Below, one piece after another: positions 26,256-33,504 of a stretch of 64,000 nt of DNA (the stretch's first letter is position 1; each line of letters opens with the position of its first letter). The notes under the pieces are model-generated. The model searched no databases. It saw only the letters and a list, made by a program, of their open reading frames with translations, and was not told the origin of the DNA. Position numbers and translations under genes: made by a program. The DNA lies in NCBI GenBank assembly GCA_035317825.1, contig DATHGB010000020.1, positions 32,651 to 96,650 on the forward strand. The letters run 5' to 3'. This stretch comes from Candidatus Saccharimonadales bacterium. GTDB taxonomy: Bacteria; Patescibacteriota; Saccharimonadia; Saccharimonadales; Saccharimonadaceae.

Positions 26256-26363
26256 GCGTACACTTTCATCATCGTATTTTACGGATAAACCAGAAATATA
26301 AACAAACTAACCATCTTGGGCTTACCGCTCAAAACTTCAAAACATAATTCCAAATAAAACACT

Positions 26364-26451
26364 TGGTGCGCAGAGCGGGACTTGAACCCGCACGACCGTA
26401 ATGGCCAAGAGATTTTAAGTCTCTCGTGTCTACCAATTCCACCATCCGCGC
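26364..26451 (-). tRNA. tRNA-Leu (TAA)
   Basis: Class II tRNA with a long variable arm and encoded CCA. Acceptor GCGCGGA pairs with TCTGCGC; the anticodon region GAGACTTAAAATCTC gives anticodon TAA, reading UUA/UUG leucine codons. T arm GGTTCAAGTCC. It forms a tandem array with tRNA-Cys. Confidence 0.95.
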
Positions 26452-26464
26452 TTAATTTTTAAAT

Positions 26465-26538
26465 TGGAGGCACGTATGGGAGTCGAACCCATTTAAAAGC
26501 TTTTGCAGAGCTCCACGTAACCGTTCCGTCAACGCGCC
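26465..26538 (-). tRNA. tRNA-Cys (GCA)
   Basis: Acceptor GGCGCGT pairs with ACGTGCC, with discriminator U73 as expected for cysteine. Anticodon stem GAGCT/AGCTT encloses CTGCAAA (anticodon GCA). T arm GGGTTCGACTCCC. CCA is encoded. It lies 13 nt upstream of tRNA-Leu(TAA) in transcription order. Confidence 0.95.
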
Positions 26539-26649
26539 GTCTAGGATATTATACCAAACAATGCAAGGAAAGTAGGCAACCCTTCTAAAAGTTAGTCTTT
26601 TTATTATTAATTGACATCCAAAGAATAAAAGAGTTTACTAAAAATATCT

Positions 26650-26985
26650 ATGAACGAACAATTATCTCGGCAGACAAACACGAGTGAATCGCTAGACAAT
26701 GTGTACGGCGAGTACGTAACGCGTCCTCGTGAACTAACTGCAAGCAGCATAGGAGCCGAAGCCGTCTCGATATTTATTTCTAATCTCGATGCTACTTTGA
26801 ACAGCCAAGTTGTCATGAGCGCAAACTCCAAAAAAAAGACAGCGCTTGAAAAACTAGGCCAAGACAGAGATGGCCATACGCTCGCACCCATACCTCAACC
26901 TACTGGCGACGCGGCAAGAGCACATGCCGTACGTCAGCCTAGAAAAATAGCACCTCCAGGTCAAAGGAATCCTCAAAAATCTTAG
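26650..26985 (+). CDS. Small hypothetical protein between tRNA genes
   Basis: 111 residues, hydrophilic, with a basic, Pro-rich C-terminus (VRQPRKIAPPGQRNPQKS). It is probably real: a consensus -35 (TTGACA, near 26611-26616) with an AT-rich -10 region precedes it, and a perfect 17-bp terminator starts 1 nt after its stop codon. It lies opposite in strand to three tRNAs. A frame of 94 codons on the other strand is its antisense shadow. No family is recognised; the positively charged tail might bind nucleic acid. Confidence 0.6.
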   Translation: MNEQLSRQTNTSESLDNVYGEYVTRPRELTASSIGAEAVSIFISNLDATLNSQVVMSANSKKKTALEKLGQDRDGHTLAPIPQPTGDAARAHAVRQPRKIAPPGQRNPQKS

Positions 26986-26986
26986 T

Positions 26987-27025
26987 CCAAATAAAAATGA
27001 GACGTATAGTCTCATTTTTATTTGG
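26987..27025. terminator. Bidirectional terminator sharing the CCA end of tRNA-Leu(GAG)
   Basis: The 17-bp perfect stem pairs 26987-27003 with 27009-27025 (loop GTATA). The 3' arm ends with TGG, which is the CCA terminus of tRNA-Leu(GAG) on the other strand, so the tRNA end is part of the stem. A and T runs inside the stem allow use from both sides. Confidence 0.9.
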
Positions 27026-27109
27026 TGCGCGAAAGAGGACTTGAACCTCCACGCCCCGAAGGGCACCAGCCCCTCAAGCTGACGCGTCTACCAATTCCGC
27101 CATTCGCGC
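27023..27109 (-). tRNA. tRNA-Leu (GAG)
   Basis: Class II tRNA. Acceptor GCGCGAA pairs with TTCGCGC. Anticodon stem TCAGC/GCTGG encloses TTGAGGG (anticodon GAG, reading CUC/CUU). The variable arm is a GC-rich hairpin with a TTCG loop. CCA is encoded. Confidence 0.95.
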
Positions 27110-27143
27110 ATAAGGGATGTTAACCTGGACAATTATAGCGAAA

Positions 27144-28937
27144 TTAAGGGGTTTTGTAAACTGATTTCTCGTTCACGCTCCAGTAAAGAATGTTGGCATA
27201 ACGATCAGCTGCAGATACCAGTTTAGACGAATCATTTAATGATTGGACATGTTTGCTTGAAATATACTGCGCAACGGGCTGATATAGGCCGATTGCAGGA
27301 ACATCCTTTAGCCATTCCCTTGCAAACGTTTTGTATTTTGCGTTTCGAAGTTCAGAAGACAGGCTCGACCTCGCACTTGCAAGTGCCGTATCTGCCGTCT
27401 TGTTGTCGTAGTTTGAAAAATTATATCCTGAAGTACCTGTTTGTGAAGAGTGCCAATACGCATATACATCCGGGTCTGCGCCGATAAGAAGTTCGTAAAG
27501 CAGCACGTCGTAGCTGCGATTTTGAAGCGTACTTTGAAAATTCTTTGATGAATCACTGGTATCTATCACTTCTGTCTCAACGGTAACGCCCAATTTTCGC
27601 CATTGACCCGACAAAACCTCAAGAACTTTTTCATATTCATCGTTTTTAGTCGTCGTTACTTTAAGTGATAGCTTTTGGCCATCCTTTTGACGTGTTCCAT
27701 TTGTCAATTTCCATCCTGCCCCATCGAGTAACGCGGCTGCATTCTGTAGATTTGGAGGAGCTGCGTGAGGAACGTCTGACCCCGTCAGCTGACCATTGAC
27801 AAACGGGAGATCTAGCGCCGGAACATTCCCAGGCAAGCTGCTACGAATGGCACGGGTATCCGTCGCTTGCTGTAAAGCCTGACGTACCACTGCGTCTTTC
27901 AAGACCGGGTTAGTGACATTGAATAACGCATAAACGCCGCTATTCACAGGGTGCGGCATAACTTGGTAATTATGTTTATCGACACGAGCAGCGTTAATTG
28001 CCGAAACGTCCGCCGCGGCACTTACCTCACCAGCCTTAAGCGCACGCATAATCGCATCTTGGCTGTCATACGCATGAACTTCAAAACGATTCAGTTTGGG
28101 CGCGCCTCCATAATAATTTTCCGAGGCAATCATATTCACTACTTTGTGCTCCGAACCTGATGTCTGTAATAGCCGGAAGCTAAACGGCCCGCTGCCTACA
28201 GGCGCTCGGCTAAACGTATTTTCACGTATGGCTCCGGCGGGAACATCTTTTAAAAGGTGTTGTGGCAAGACAGAAAAAGTTAAAGCGTATGGAAAAGCCA
28301 CATACGTAGCGGGCAGCTGGAATACGACGGTTGTATCATTTAACGCATGTGCGTTTACTTCTTGCCAGTTAACCCGAAGGGGCGAACGGGTTTCAGGATT
28401 TTTAATAAGATTAACGGTAAACGCAACATCCTGTGCCGTTAGCTGTGTTCCATCATGCCACATTACATTTGGACGTAATTTAACCGTGTACGTCGTCCCT
28501 GTTGGATCAATTTGTATACTTTCGGCTAGATCTCCTCGTAAATGCCCTGTTTCATCATAGGAATAAAGCGAGGAAAACATCAGGTGGCTTGCTGCAATTT
28601 CAGCATTCGAAGCAGCGTATAAAGGGTTGAGGGTGTCTATGGGGCCCAGAGAAGCTTCCGCGTATGTGCCACCTACATCCGCTGCTTTTACCATATAGCT
28701 TTGCTGAAACCACATCAGCTGTAAACCTACAGCCGCAACCATACAGCCAACCAAAACGAGCCAGCCAATAATTTGGCGGCGAACACTTCGAATATTGTCG
28801 AGCCTTTTGATAATAAACTTATGGGCATGACGTGTCGTCGCGCCCTCGGCTTTTTTCATGCGCTTCGACATTTTTTTACTATCAAAATTCAACTTTTGAA
28901 ATTGTCGCCACCCACGTTCACGTTGTTCGTCTGCCAC
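27144..28937 (-). CDS. Oligopeptide-type ABC substrate-binding protein, membrane-anchored
   Basis: 597 residues with a GTG start. A long basic cytosolic N-terminus (about 1-53) precedes one membrane helix (about 56-77), and then a family-5 solute-binding domain: IDTLNPLYAASNAEIAASHLMFSSLY, LRPNVMWHDGTQLTAQDVAFTVNLI, FSRAPVGSGPF, and Y...NYDNKTAD. Binding proteins of this group deliver peptides or nickel to ABC importers. No permease or ATPase genes are adjacent. An anchored rather than lipoprotein form, with a long charged N-terminus, is unusual. It is the last gene of the run starting at the Xaa-Pro peptidase, 14 nt after secG, and may supply peptides for that peptidase. Confidence 0.85.
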   Translation of the reverse strand: MADEQRERGWRQFQKLNFDSKKMSKRMKKAEGATTRHAHKFIIKRLDNIRSVRRQIIGWLVLVGCMVAAVGLQLMWFQQSYMVKAADVGGTYAEASLGPIDTLNPLYAASNAEIAASHLMFSSLYSYDETGHLRGDLAESIQIDPTGTTYTVKLRPNVMWHDGTQLTAQDVAFTVNLIKNPETRSPLRVNWQEVNAHALNDTTVVFQLPATYVAFPYALTFSVLPQHLLKDVPAGAIRENTFSRAPVGSGPFSFRLLQTSGSEHKVVNMIASENYYGGAPKLNRFEVHAYDSQDAIMRALKAGEVSAAADVSAINAARVDKHNYQVMPHPVNSGVYALFNVTNPVLKDAVVRQALQQATDTRAIRSSLPGNVPALDLPFVNGQLTGSDVPHAAPPNLQNAAALLDGAGWKLTNGTRQKDGQKLSLKVTTTKNDEYEKVLEVLSGQWRKLGVTVETEVIDTSDSSKNFQSTLQNRSYDVLLYELLIGADPDVYAYWHSSQTGTSGYNFSNYDNKTADTALASARSSLSSELRNAKYKTFAREWLKDVPAIGLYQPVAQYISSKHVQSLNDSSKLVSAADRYANILYWSVNEKSVYKTP

Positions 28938-28951
28938 GCTGCGTATGCCCC

Positions 28952-29188
28952 CTATAGCTTAAAGGCTGGTAGTAGAAGTCCAACCAAAATTGAAAGGACA
29001 AAAACAACCGACATAACGATAGTTGCTTCGAATAAGTTCTTATCAAGACCGCGTCGTGTTGTATAAAGTTCGCCCGAACTACCAAATCCAGCACCTAAGC
29101 TTGCGCCACGTTGCTGTAATAAAATAGCAAGCAGCATTAAAATAGCCGATCCGATGGTCACAACTTGTAAAATGCTATCAATATTCAT
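28952..29188 (-). CDS. secG: Protein-export membrane protein SecG
   Basis: 78 residues, two membrane helices (about 8-25 and 55-75). The loop LLQQRGASLGAGFGSSGELYTTRRGLDKNLF is the SecG signature between them. It assists SecYE-mediated export. Its ATG overlaps the stop of the holin-like gene (TAATG). Confidence 0.95.
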   Translation of the reverse strand: MNIDSILQVVTIGSAILMLLAILLQQRGASLGAGFGSSGELYTTRRGLDKNLFEATIVMSVVFVLSILVGLLLPAFKL

Positions 29189-29580
29189 TATCTTTTCTCC
29201 TGCTGATGCGCGTACTGTAAATCTAATGCGCTGCTTACTATATAGTTTACCAGACTAAGGACTATTCCCGTAAGAACCGAGTTCCAGAACATCATATTCA
29301 GACCAGGGGCAAGTTTGATAGAAACGTACACCATAAGGCCATTGACGACAATAGTAAAAAGTCCGAGTGTCAAAAGAATTGCAGGTAACGATAAGATGAT
29401 GACAATCGGCCGAAGAATACTGTTAATAACGGAGAAGATAAGTCCAGCGCCCAAAAATACCCAGGCGTTAGCGGTCAAATCCGCATCACTGTACCCAGTA
29501 CCGAAAATACGGACAGCAATCCATAATCCAATTGAATTCAATATCCATCGGACGATAAATACAAAAAATTGTCGTTTCAT
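29188..29580 (-). CDS. Phage-holin-4-superfamily membrane protein
   Basis: 130 residues, four membrane helices. NAWVFLGAGLIFSVINSILRPIVIILSLPAILLTLGLFTIVVNGLMVYV is the conserved core of the YvlD/Phage_holin_4_2 group (about 37-85). Despite the family name these proteins are usually chromosomal and of unknown role. Genes upstream (PepP-like, 25 nt) and downstream (secG, 1-nt overlap) suggest an operon. Confidence 0.88.
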   Translation of the reverse strand: MKRQFFVFIVRWILNSIGLWIAVRIFGTGYSDADLTANAWVFLGAGLIFSVINSILRPIVIILSLPAILLTLGLFTIVVNGLMVYVSIKLAPGLNMMFWNSVLTGIVLSLVNYIVSSALDLQYAHQQEKR

Positions 29581-29605
29581 AAGCTAATTCCACTATACGG
29601 ATATT

Positions 29606-30814
29606 TTAAAGATCTGTCGAGAGTCGGGCAGTTAAATTAGTATGGCCTTTGCCTGTAACCAAAATATCGTCCTCGATCCGCACGCCAATTCCTTCTTCGG
29701 GAATATAAATGCCTGGTTCTACCGTGAGTACCATACCTGGACGAAGGTATTTTGGCTGCCCTAGACTGTCGTGTACGTCAATTCCCAGACCATGGCTCAC
29801 GGCATGAGGAAAGTATTTCCGGTAATTCTTTTCGTCGTCGCGACTTTTCATGAGCGCTAAACTAAGTAAAGCATCCGTCATAATAGCGTCAACTTTTTGT
29901 TGGTACTCTTCAACTAAAAGGTCCGGCTTAATAAGTCGAATGATCTTTTGCTGAGCCGCTTGAACAGCTTGGTGTACTGCCATCTGCCGTTTTGTTGGTT
30001 CGCCAAGTGCATAGGTACGGGTAATATCAGCCGCATACCCTGACATCCTTGCTCCTATATCCAGCAGTAACAGACTACGTTTTTTAAGCCTGGAATTATT
30101 ATCAATATAATGAAGCGTGCAGGCATTGCTGCCAAACGCAACTATTGGATCGTACGCATGCCCAGCGGCACCTTGTTTTTTGAATACGTAGCTAAATTCA
30201 GCTTCTACCTCATATTCGTACGTGAATTGATCCAAATTATTCCTGACGTTTTCGAACGCGCTGATAGTCAGATTAATAGCCTGCTTCATGGCCGCGATTT
30301 CTTCTGGCTGTTTGATCGCGCGTAGGCTCGCAAGCTCTTTACGACAGTCAGATACCGAATTAAATGTCCGCTCTAACAGTTCATGCAGTTTTTTAGCAGC
30401 GGGATTAAGCGTGAAATCCAAATATTCCGCATACGGCTGCTCTCCTATCGTATGAACGACACTGTGTTTTTTAGCAAGCGTACGCAACATCATGAGCGCG
30501 TCATCACGGGAAATGACTGCGTCAACCCCGCTCGCCTTAATGGCATCTTCGACCGACAGGCTTCCATCAAAAATTACCCTGCTGTCACTCAAAGACGGGG
30601 CGACAAGCCAACTTTTGCCTCTAGTTCCATCAATTATCACCCACCAGTCAGGAACTTCAATACCCGTAAGCCACCAAAAGTTCGCCTCTTGCTCGAATTT
30701 GAATGCCGTATCATTGCCACGTTGCATACCCGCATATGCCGAGGCGACAATCAATCCGCCTTTTAATTGACTCGCTATCGAATCTCGGTTAGCCTTGAAA
30801 AAATCAGTCGTCAT
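29606..30814 (-). CDS. Xaa-Pro aminopeptidase (M24B)
   Basis: 402 residues. The creatinase N-terminal domain (about 1-150) is followed by the pita-bread M24 domain with metal ligands in LLDIGARMSGYAADITRTYALG (two Asp, about 247-268), HAVSHGLGIDVHD (His, about 337-349), LTVEPGIYIPEEG (Glu) and VRIEDDILVT (Glu). It removes N-terminal residues preceding proline. TATACT (30821-30826) ends 6 nt before the ATG. Together with the oligopeptide-binding protein it fits a peptide-scavenging lifestyle. Confidence 0.94.
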   Translation of the reverse strand: MTTDFFKANRDSIASQLKGGLIVASAYAGMQRGNDTAFKFEQEANFWWLTGIEVPDWWVIIDGTRGKSWLVAPSLSDSRVIFDGSLSVEDAIKASGVDAVISRDDALMMLRTLAKKHSVVHTIGEQPYAEYLDFTLNPAAKKLHELLERTFNSVSDCRKELASLRAIKQPEEIAAMKQAINLTISAFENVRNNLDQFTYEYEVEAEFSYVFKKQGAAGHAYDPIVAFGSNACTLHYIDNNSRLKKRSLLLLDIGARMSGYAADITRTYALGEPTKRQMAVHQAVQAAQQKIIRLIKPDLLVEEYQQKVDAIMTDALLSLALMKSRDDEKNYRKYFPHAVSHGLGIDVHDSLGQPKYLRPGMVLTVEPGIYIPEEGIGVRIEDDILVTGKGHTNLTARLSTDL

Positions 30815-30828
30815 AATACCAGTATAAT

Positions 30829-31197
30829 CTAACAGATGCCTGCTTGAGGTTCTCTTCCCGTTGCAGCCGTATCTATATGATACTTTACCGTACTGTCAGC
30901 AGTACTTACCGCATCTACGCAATAATTTGCCGAATTCCCCGAATCATACGTTACGGTCACATTGTCGCTGGACGTAAAAGTTGACGGGATACTCGTTGGA
31001 TAGCCGTTATTAAAATTACGCGCCGCTTCCATAGCGCCAGATAAACTCCTAAGATCACTTTTTACTTCAGTTTCAGCTGTCGATTTACGCCAGTTCCCTA
31101 CGGAAACAATCACAACGGTGACGAGTATCGCGATCACCGAAATAATGACGATGATCTCGACAAGTGTAAAACCTTTGTTTTTATGCATAGTGCCCAC
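30829..31197 (-). CDS. Type IV pilin-like prepilin
   Basis: 122 residues from the GTG at 31195-31197, or 119 from the ATG at 31186-31188. The prepilin peptidase site is KG^FTLVEI, with Glu5 of the mature protein, followed by a single hydrophobic helix (IIVIISVIAILVTVVIVSV). The mature globular part is short and has a Cys pair (NYCVDAV, terminal GIC), as in minor pilins. TGC-TATAGT (31204-31209) ends 6 nt before the GTG, so that start is preferred if leaderless. It lies 21 nt after uvrC on the same strand, an unrelated neighbour. Saccharibacteria are known to carry type IV pili used in host contact and twitching. Confidence 0.9.
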   Translation of the reverse strand: MGTMHKNKGFTLVEIIVIISVIAILVTVVIVSVGNWRKSTAETEVKSDLRSLSGAMEAARNFNNGYPTSIPSTFTSSDNVTVTYDSGNSANYCVDAVSTADSTVKYHIDTAATGREPQAGIC

Positions 31198-31218
31198 GAG
31201 GCGACTATAGCATAGGCA

Positions 31219-32775
31219 TTATGAGGATGGCAAATACTTCGAAAGCAGTTTCGCCTTGGCCGAACCTATTGCTTCGGATAACTGTTCGGGGGTTGCACTT
31301 TGAACCGCCCGCAAGCTTCCGAATGTACGAATAAGCTTTTTACGTGTCGCCGGTCCAATACCAGGAATTTCTTCTAGGCTACTCGCCGTTTGTTTTTGCC
31401 TTTTTAATACCGTGTGGTAACTAACGGCAAAGCGATGGGACTCGTCGCGAATGCGTTGGAATAATTTCGTTACATCATTATACGTAGAATATAACGGTGC
31501 GCCGCGCAGGTTTTTAGAATGCGACGAGGCATTCAACTGCCCGGCATGAAGGTTCACGATATAATATTCGCCAGACGGCATGACCGTAACTCCCGGAATA
31601 GGTTCTTTCATTAGTTCAGAGAGCTTCTTGTTATCAATGTTGGAGCGGCTTCCGTGAACTATCACTTCCTCTTCCCGTTTGGCTATGCTGATCGTAGGAA
31701 TATTCAGCTGTCGTTCCTCGAGTGCTCGAAGTGCGGCATCAAGCTGGCCCTTTCCGCCGTCGATTAAAATGAGATCTGGCGTACCCCATGCTTTTATATT
31801 CTTTTCACTGGTTCGCCTTAGCAGCGTTTCGTACATATTATAGTAATCATCGTTTTGTTCGATACGCGTTTTAAATTTGCGATAATTCGCACGGTCGCTG
31901 ACCCCGTTAGAAAATACCACCATACTGGCAACGACGTTCGTGCCACCCATGTGTGAAATATCGTATCCTTCTATGCGAGCGGGCGTTTTTTTGAGGCCCA
32001 AAAGATCACGTAGATCCGAAAGCGCTTTATCCTTGCTGATATTTAAGAATTCTTTGTCGCCAAACATAATACGACGCTGCAATTCACGCAGATTATTTAT
32101 TTTATTGCGGAGGATAGCCGCGTTTTCAAAATCATGTAATTTGGCCGCGATATGCATTTCTTTTTCAAGTTCGCTTACAAGCGCTTTTCGTCCACCTTGA
32201 AAATAACGTATTAGACGGCGGAGGGATTCTTTATATTCACTGCTCGGTACATTAGGATGAGGGCTAAGCCCAATGTGCACGTCAAGGTCAGGCCGGGTAT
32301 TTTCGTTTGGTACTTTCGTGTAGTACGGGAAAACTTTACGAAGATAGCGAAGCGCTTTTTTGACTGCGTAGCCGTTATAATACGGACCGAAATATTCTGC
32401 GCCATCGTCAGCTGGGTTGCGGGTAAATTCAACATGCGGCCATTCGCTTTTCATATCAATCCGCACAAACGTTTGAGATTTATCGTCGCGAAGCAAAATG
32501 TTATAGCGGGGCATATAGCGCTTGACCATTTCGCTTTCAAGAAATAACGCGTCGATTTCGCTTTCCGTCTCAGTCCAATCGGTATCATGAATTTCAGCTA
32601 CCAGCGCGCGAGTTTTCACATCCATATCACGAGTATTTTGAAAATACTGTTTCACCCGATTCTTTAAAACAGCCGCCTTGCCAACATAAATGATCTCGCC
32701 GTCTGCCGATTTATGAAAATAAACACCCGGGCTTCGCGGGAGAGTTTTCAGCTTAGATTCGAGCTTCGCATTCAT
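31219..32775 (-). CDS. uvrC: Excinuclease ABC subunit C
   Basis: 518 residues, shorter than the roughly 600 typical of larger genomes. Domains: GIY-YIG nuclease (SPGVYFHKSADGEIIYVGKA, about 15-34), UVR motif (about 205-235), RNase H-like endonuclease with GYDISHM, LILIDGGKGQLDAAL and RDESHRFAV, and tandem HhH (LEEIPGIGPATRKKLIRTFG). It makes both incisions in nucleotide excision repair with UvrA and UvrB; uvrA is at 44.7 kb. I set the start at ATG 32773-32775 because TATAAT (32783-32788) ends 7 nt upstream; an in-frame GTG at 32778 is 4 nt from the box. Confidence 0.95.
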   Translation of the reverse strand: MNAKLESKLKTLPRSPGVYFHKSADGEIIYVGKAAVLKNRVKQYFQNTRDMDVKTRALVAEIHDTDWTETESEIDALFLESEMVKRYMPRYNILLRDDKSQTFVRIDMKSEWPHVEFTRNPADDGAEYFGPYYNGYAVKKALRYLRKVFPYYTKVPNENTRPDLDVHIGLSPHPNVPSSEYKESLRRLIRYFQGGRKALVSELEKEMHIAAKLHDFENAAILRNKINNLRELQRRIMFGDKEFLNISKDKALSDLRDLLGLKKTPARIEGYDISHMGGTNVVASMVVFSNGVSDRANYRKFKTRIEQNDDYYNMYETLLRRTSEKNIKAWGTPDLILIDGGKGQLDAALRALEERQLNIPTISIAKREEEVIVHGSRSNIDNKKLSELMKEPIPGVTVMPSGEYYIVNLHAGQLNASSHSKNLRGAPLYSTYNDVTKLFQRIRDESHRFAVSYHTVLKRQKQTASSLEEIPGIGPATRKKLIRTFGSLRAVQSATPEQLSEAIGSAKAKLLSKYLPSS

Positions 32776-32883
32776 CACTTTAATTATACTCTATGTATTA
32801 TGTTATCGTTGCCAAAAATAGAGTTATAGTATATGATTATATTCTGCAATCCCATCCAGAAAGTGAAGAGGGCGAGATTCGAC

Positions 32884-33378
32884 ATGCAATTTACCGACCA
32901 TACCGTGGCCTTGGAGAAAAAGCTCGGGGACTGGAAAGAGGAGTACGAAGGGACACTCAAAGATTTGGGTGGCCCAGTCTGGGAGCATGTAGGCGAGAAG
33001 GGCTACCACCAGAATGCAAAATGGATCTTCTGTCTCCACGCGGAGACCTGGCTACAGGCGCTAGAGAGACTCGGTGACCTGCAGCTGCGGAAGCATGTCA
33101 TCTACTTGATCTTGTCGTGTGCGAAAGACATCGCTCACCCCTACATCGATCAGGCATGGGATCTTCTAGATGCCACCTTCGGGGATCGTCACCCAGAGAT
33201 TGACGGGTCGGAGACTGACGAGAAGGATATCCCGAAGCCCGACCTGAAGAAGCGGCTGCACGCCGAGCTGGTGATTACAGTGAGGAGCGATGTCGCCGAC
33301 GGCAAGCCAGGTGCGGCGGAGTACGCCAACATGTGCAAGCAGGTCGGCGTAAGCCTCAGCGACAAGCCAACAGCCTGA
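32884..33378 (+). CDS. GC-rich orphan gene, soluble protein of unknown function
   Basis: 164 residues from the ATG at 32884 (MQFTDHTVALEKKL), preferred because GAGGGCGAGA lies just upstream and GC-rich codons begin there; a more upstream ATG at 32833 adds an AT-rich leader of 17 residues. The protein is mostly helical, Trp- and charged-residue-rich, with FCLHAETWLQAL and LHAELVITVRSD. Third codon positions are mostly G or C, unlike neighbouring genes. A perfect 17-bp hairpin without T tract follows. I do not recognise the family. It lies alone on the plus strand. Confidence 0.7.
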   Translation: MQFTDHTVALEKKLGDWKEEYEGTLKDLGGPVWEHVGEKGYHQNAKWIFCLHAETWLQALERLGDLQLRKHVIYLILSCAKDIAHPYIDQAWDLLDATFGDRHPEIDGSETDEKDIPKPDLKKRLHAELVITVRSDVADGKPGAAEYANMCKQVGVSLSDKPTA

Positions 33379-33392
33379 CGATGGAAATGCAG

Positions 33393-33429
33393 GACGACAG
33401 GGTGAGGCCGAAGGCCTCACCCTGTCGTC
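33393..33429 (+). terminator. Perfect GC-rich hairpin without T tract
   Basis: GACGACAGGGTGAGGCC (33393-33409) pairs perfectly with 33413-33429, loop GAA. No T run follows. T-less hairpins are common terminators in Actinobacteria, which fits the foreign look of the gene upstream. Confidence 0.75.
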
Positions 33430-33504
33430 AGCGGAACACCTACACTCTAAACGAGTGTTTTATTTTTACCCTGATATTTTCAAGTCCAAGTTATAATAAA
33501 CTAA

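Noticed and set aside
26607..26891. A 94-codon minus-strand frame opposite the small gene at 26650
   Set aside because: Antisense shadow; the plus-strand frame has a promoter and terminator and fits better.
29188..29580. Holin family hit as sign of a prophage
   Set aside because: The four-helix YvlD-like family is usually chromosomal, and no phage structural or lysis genes are nearby.
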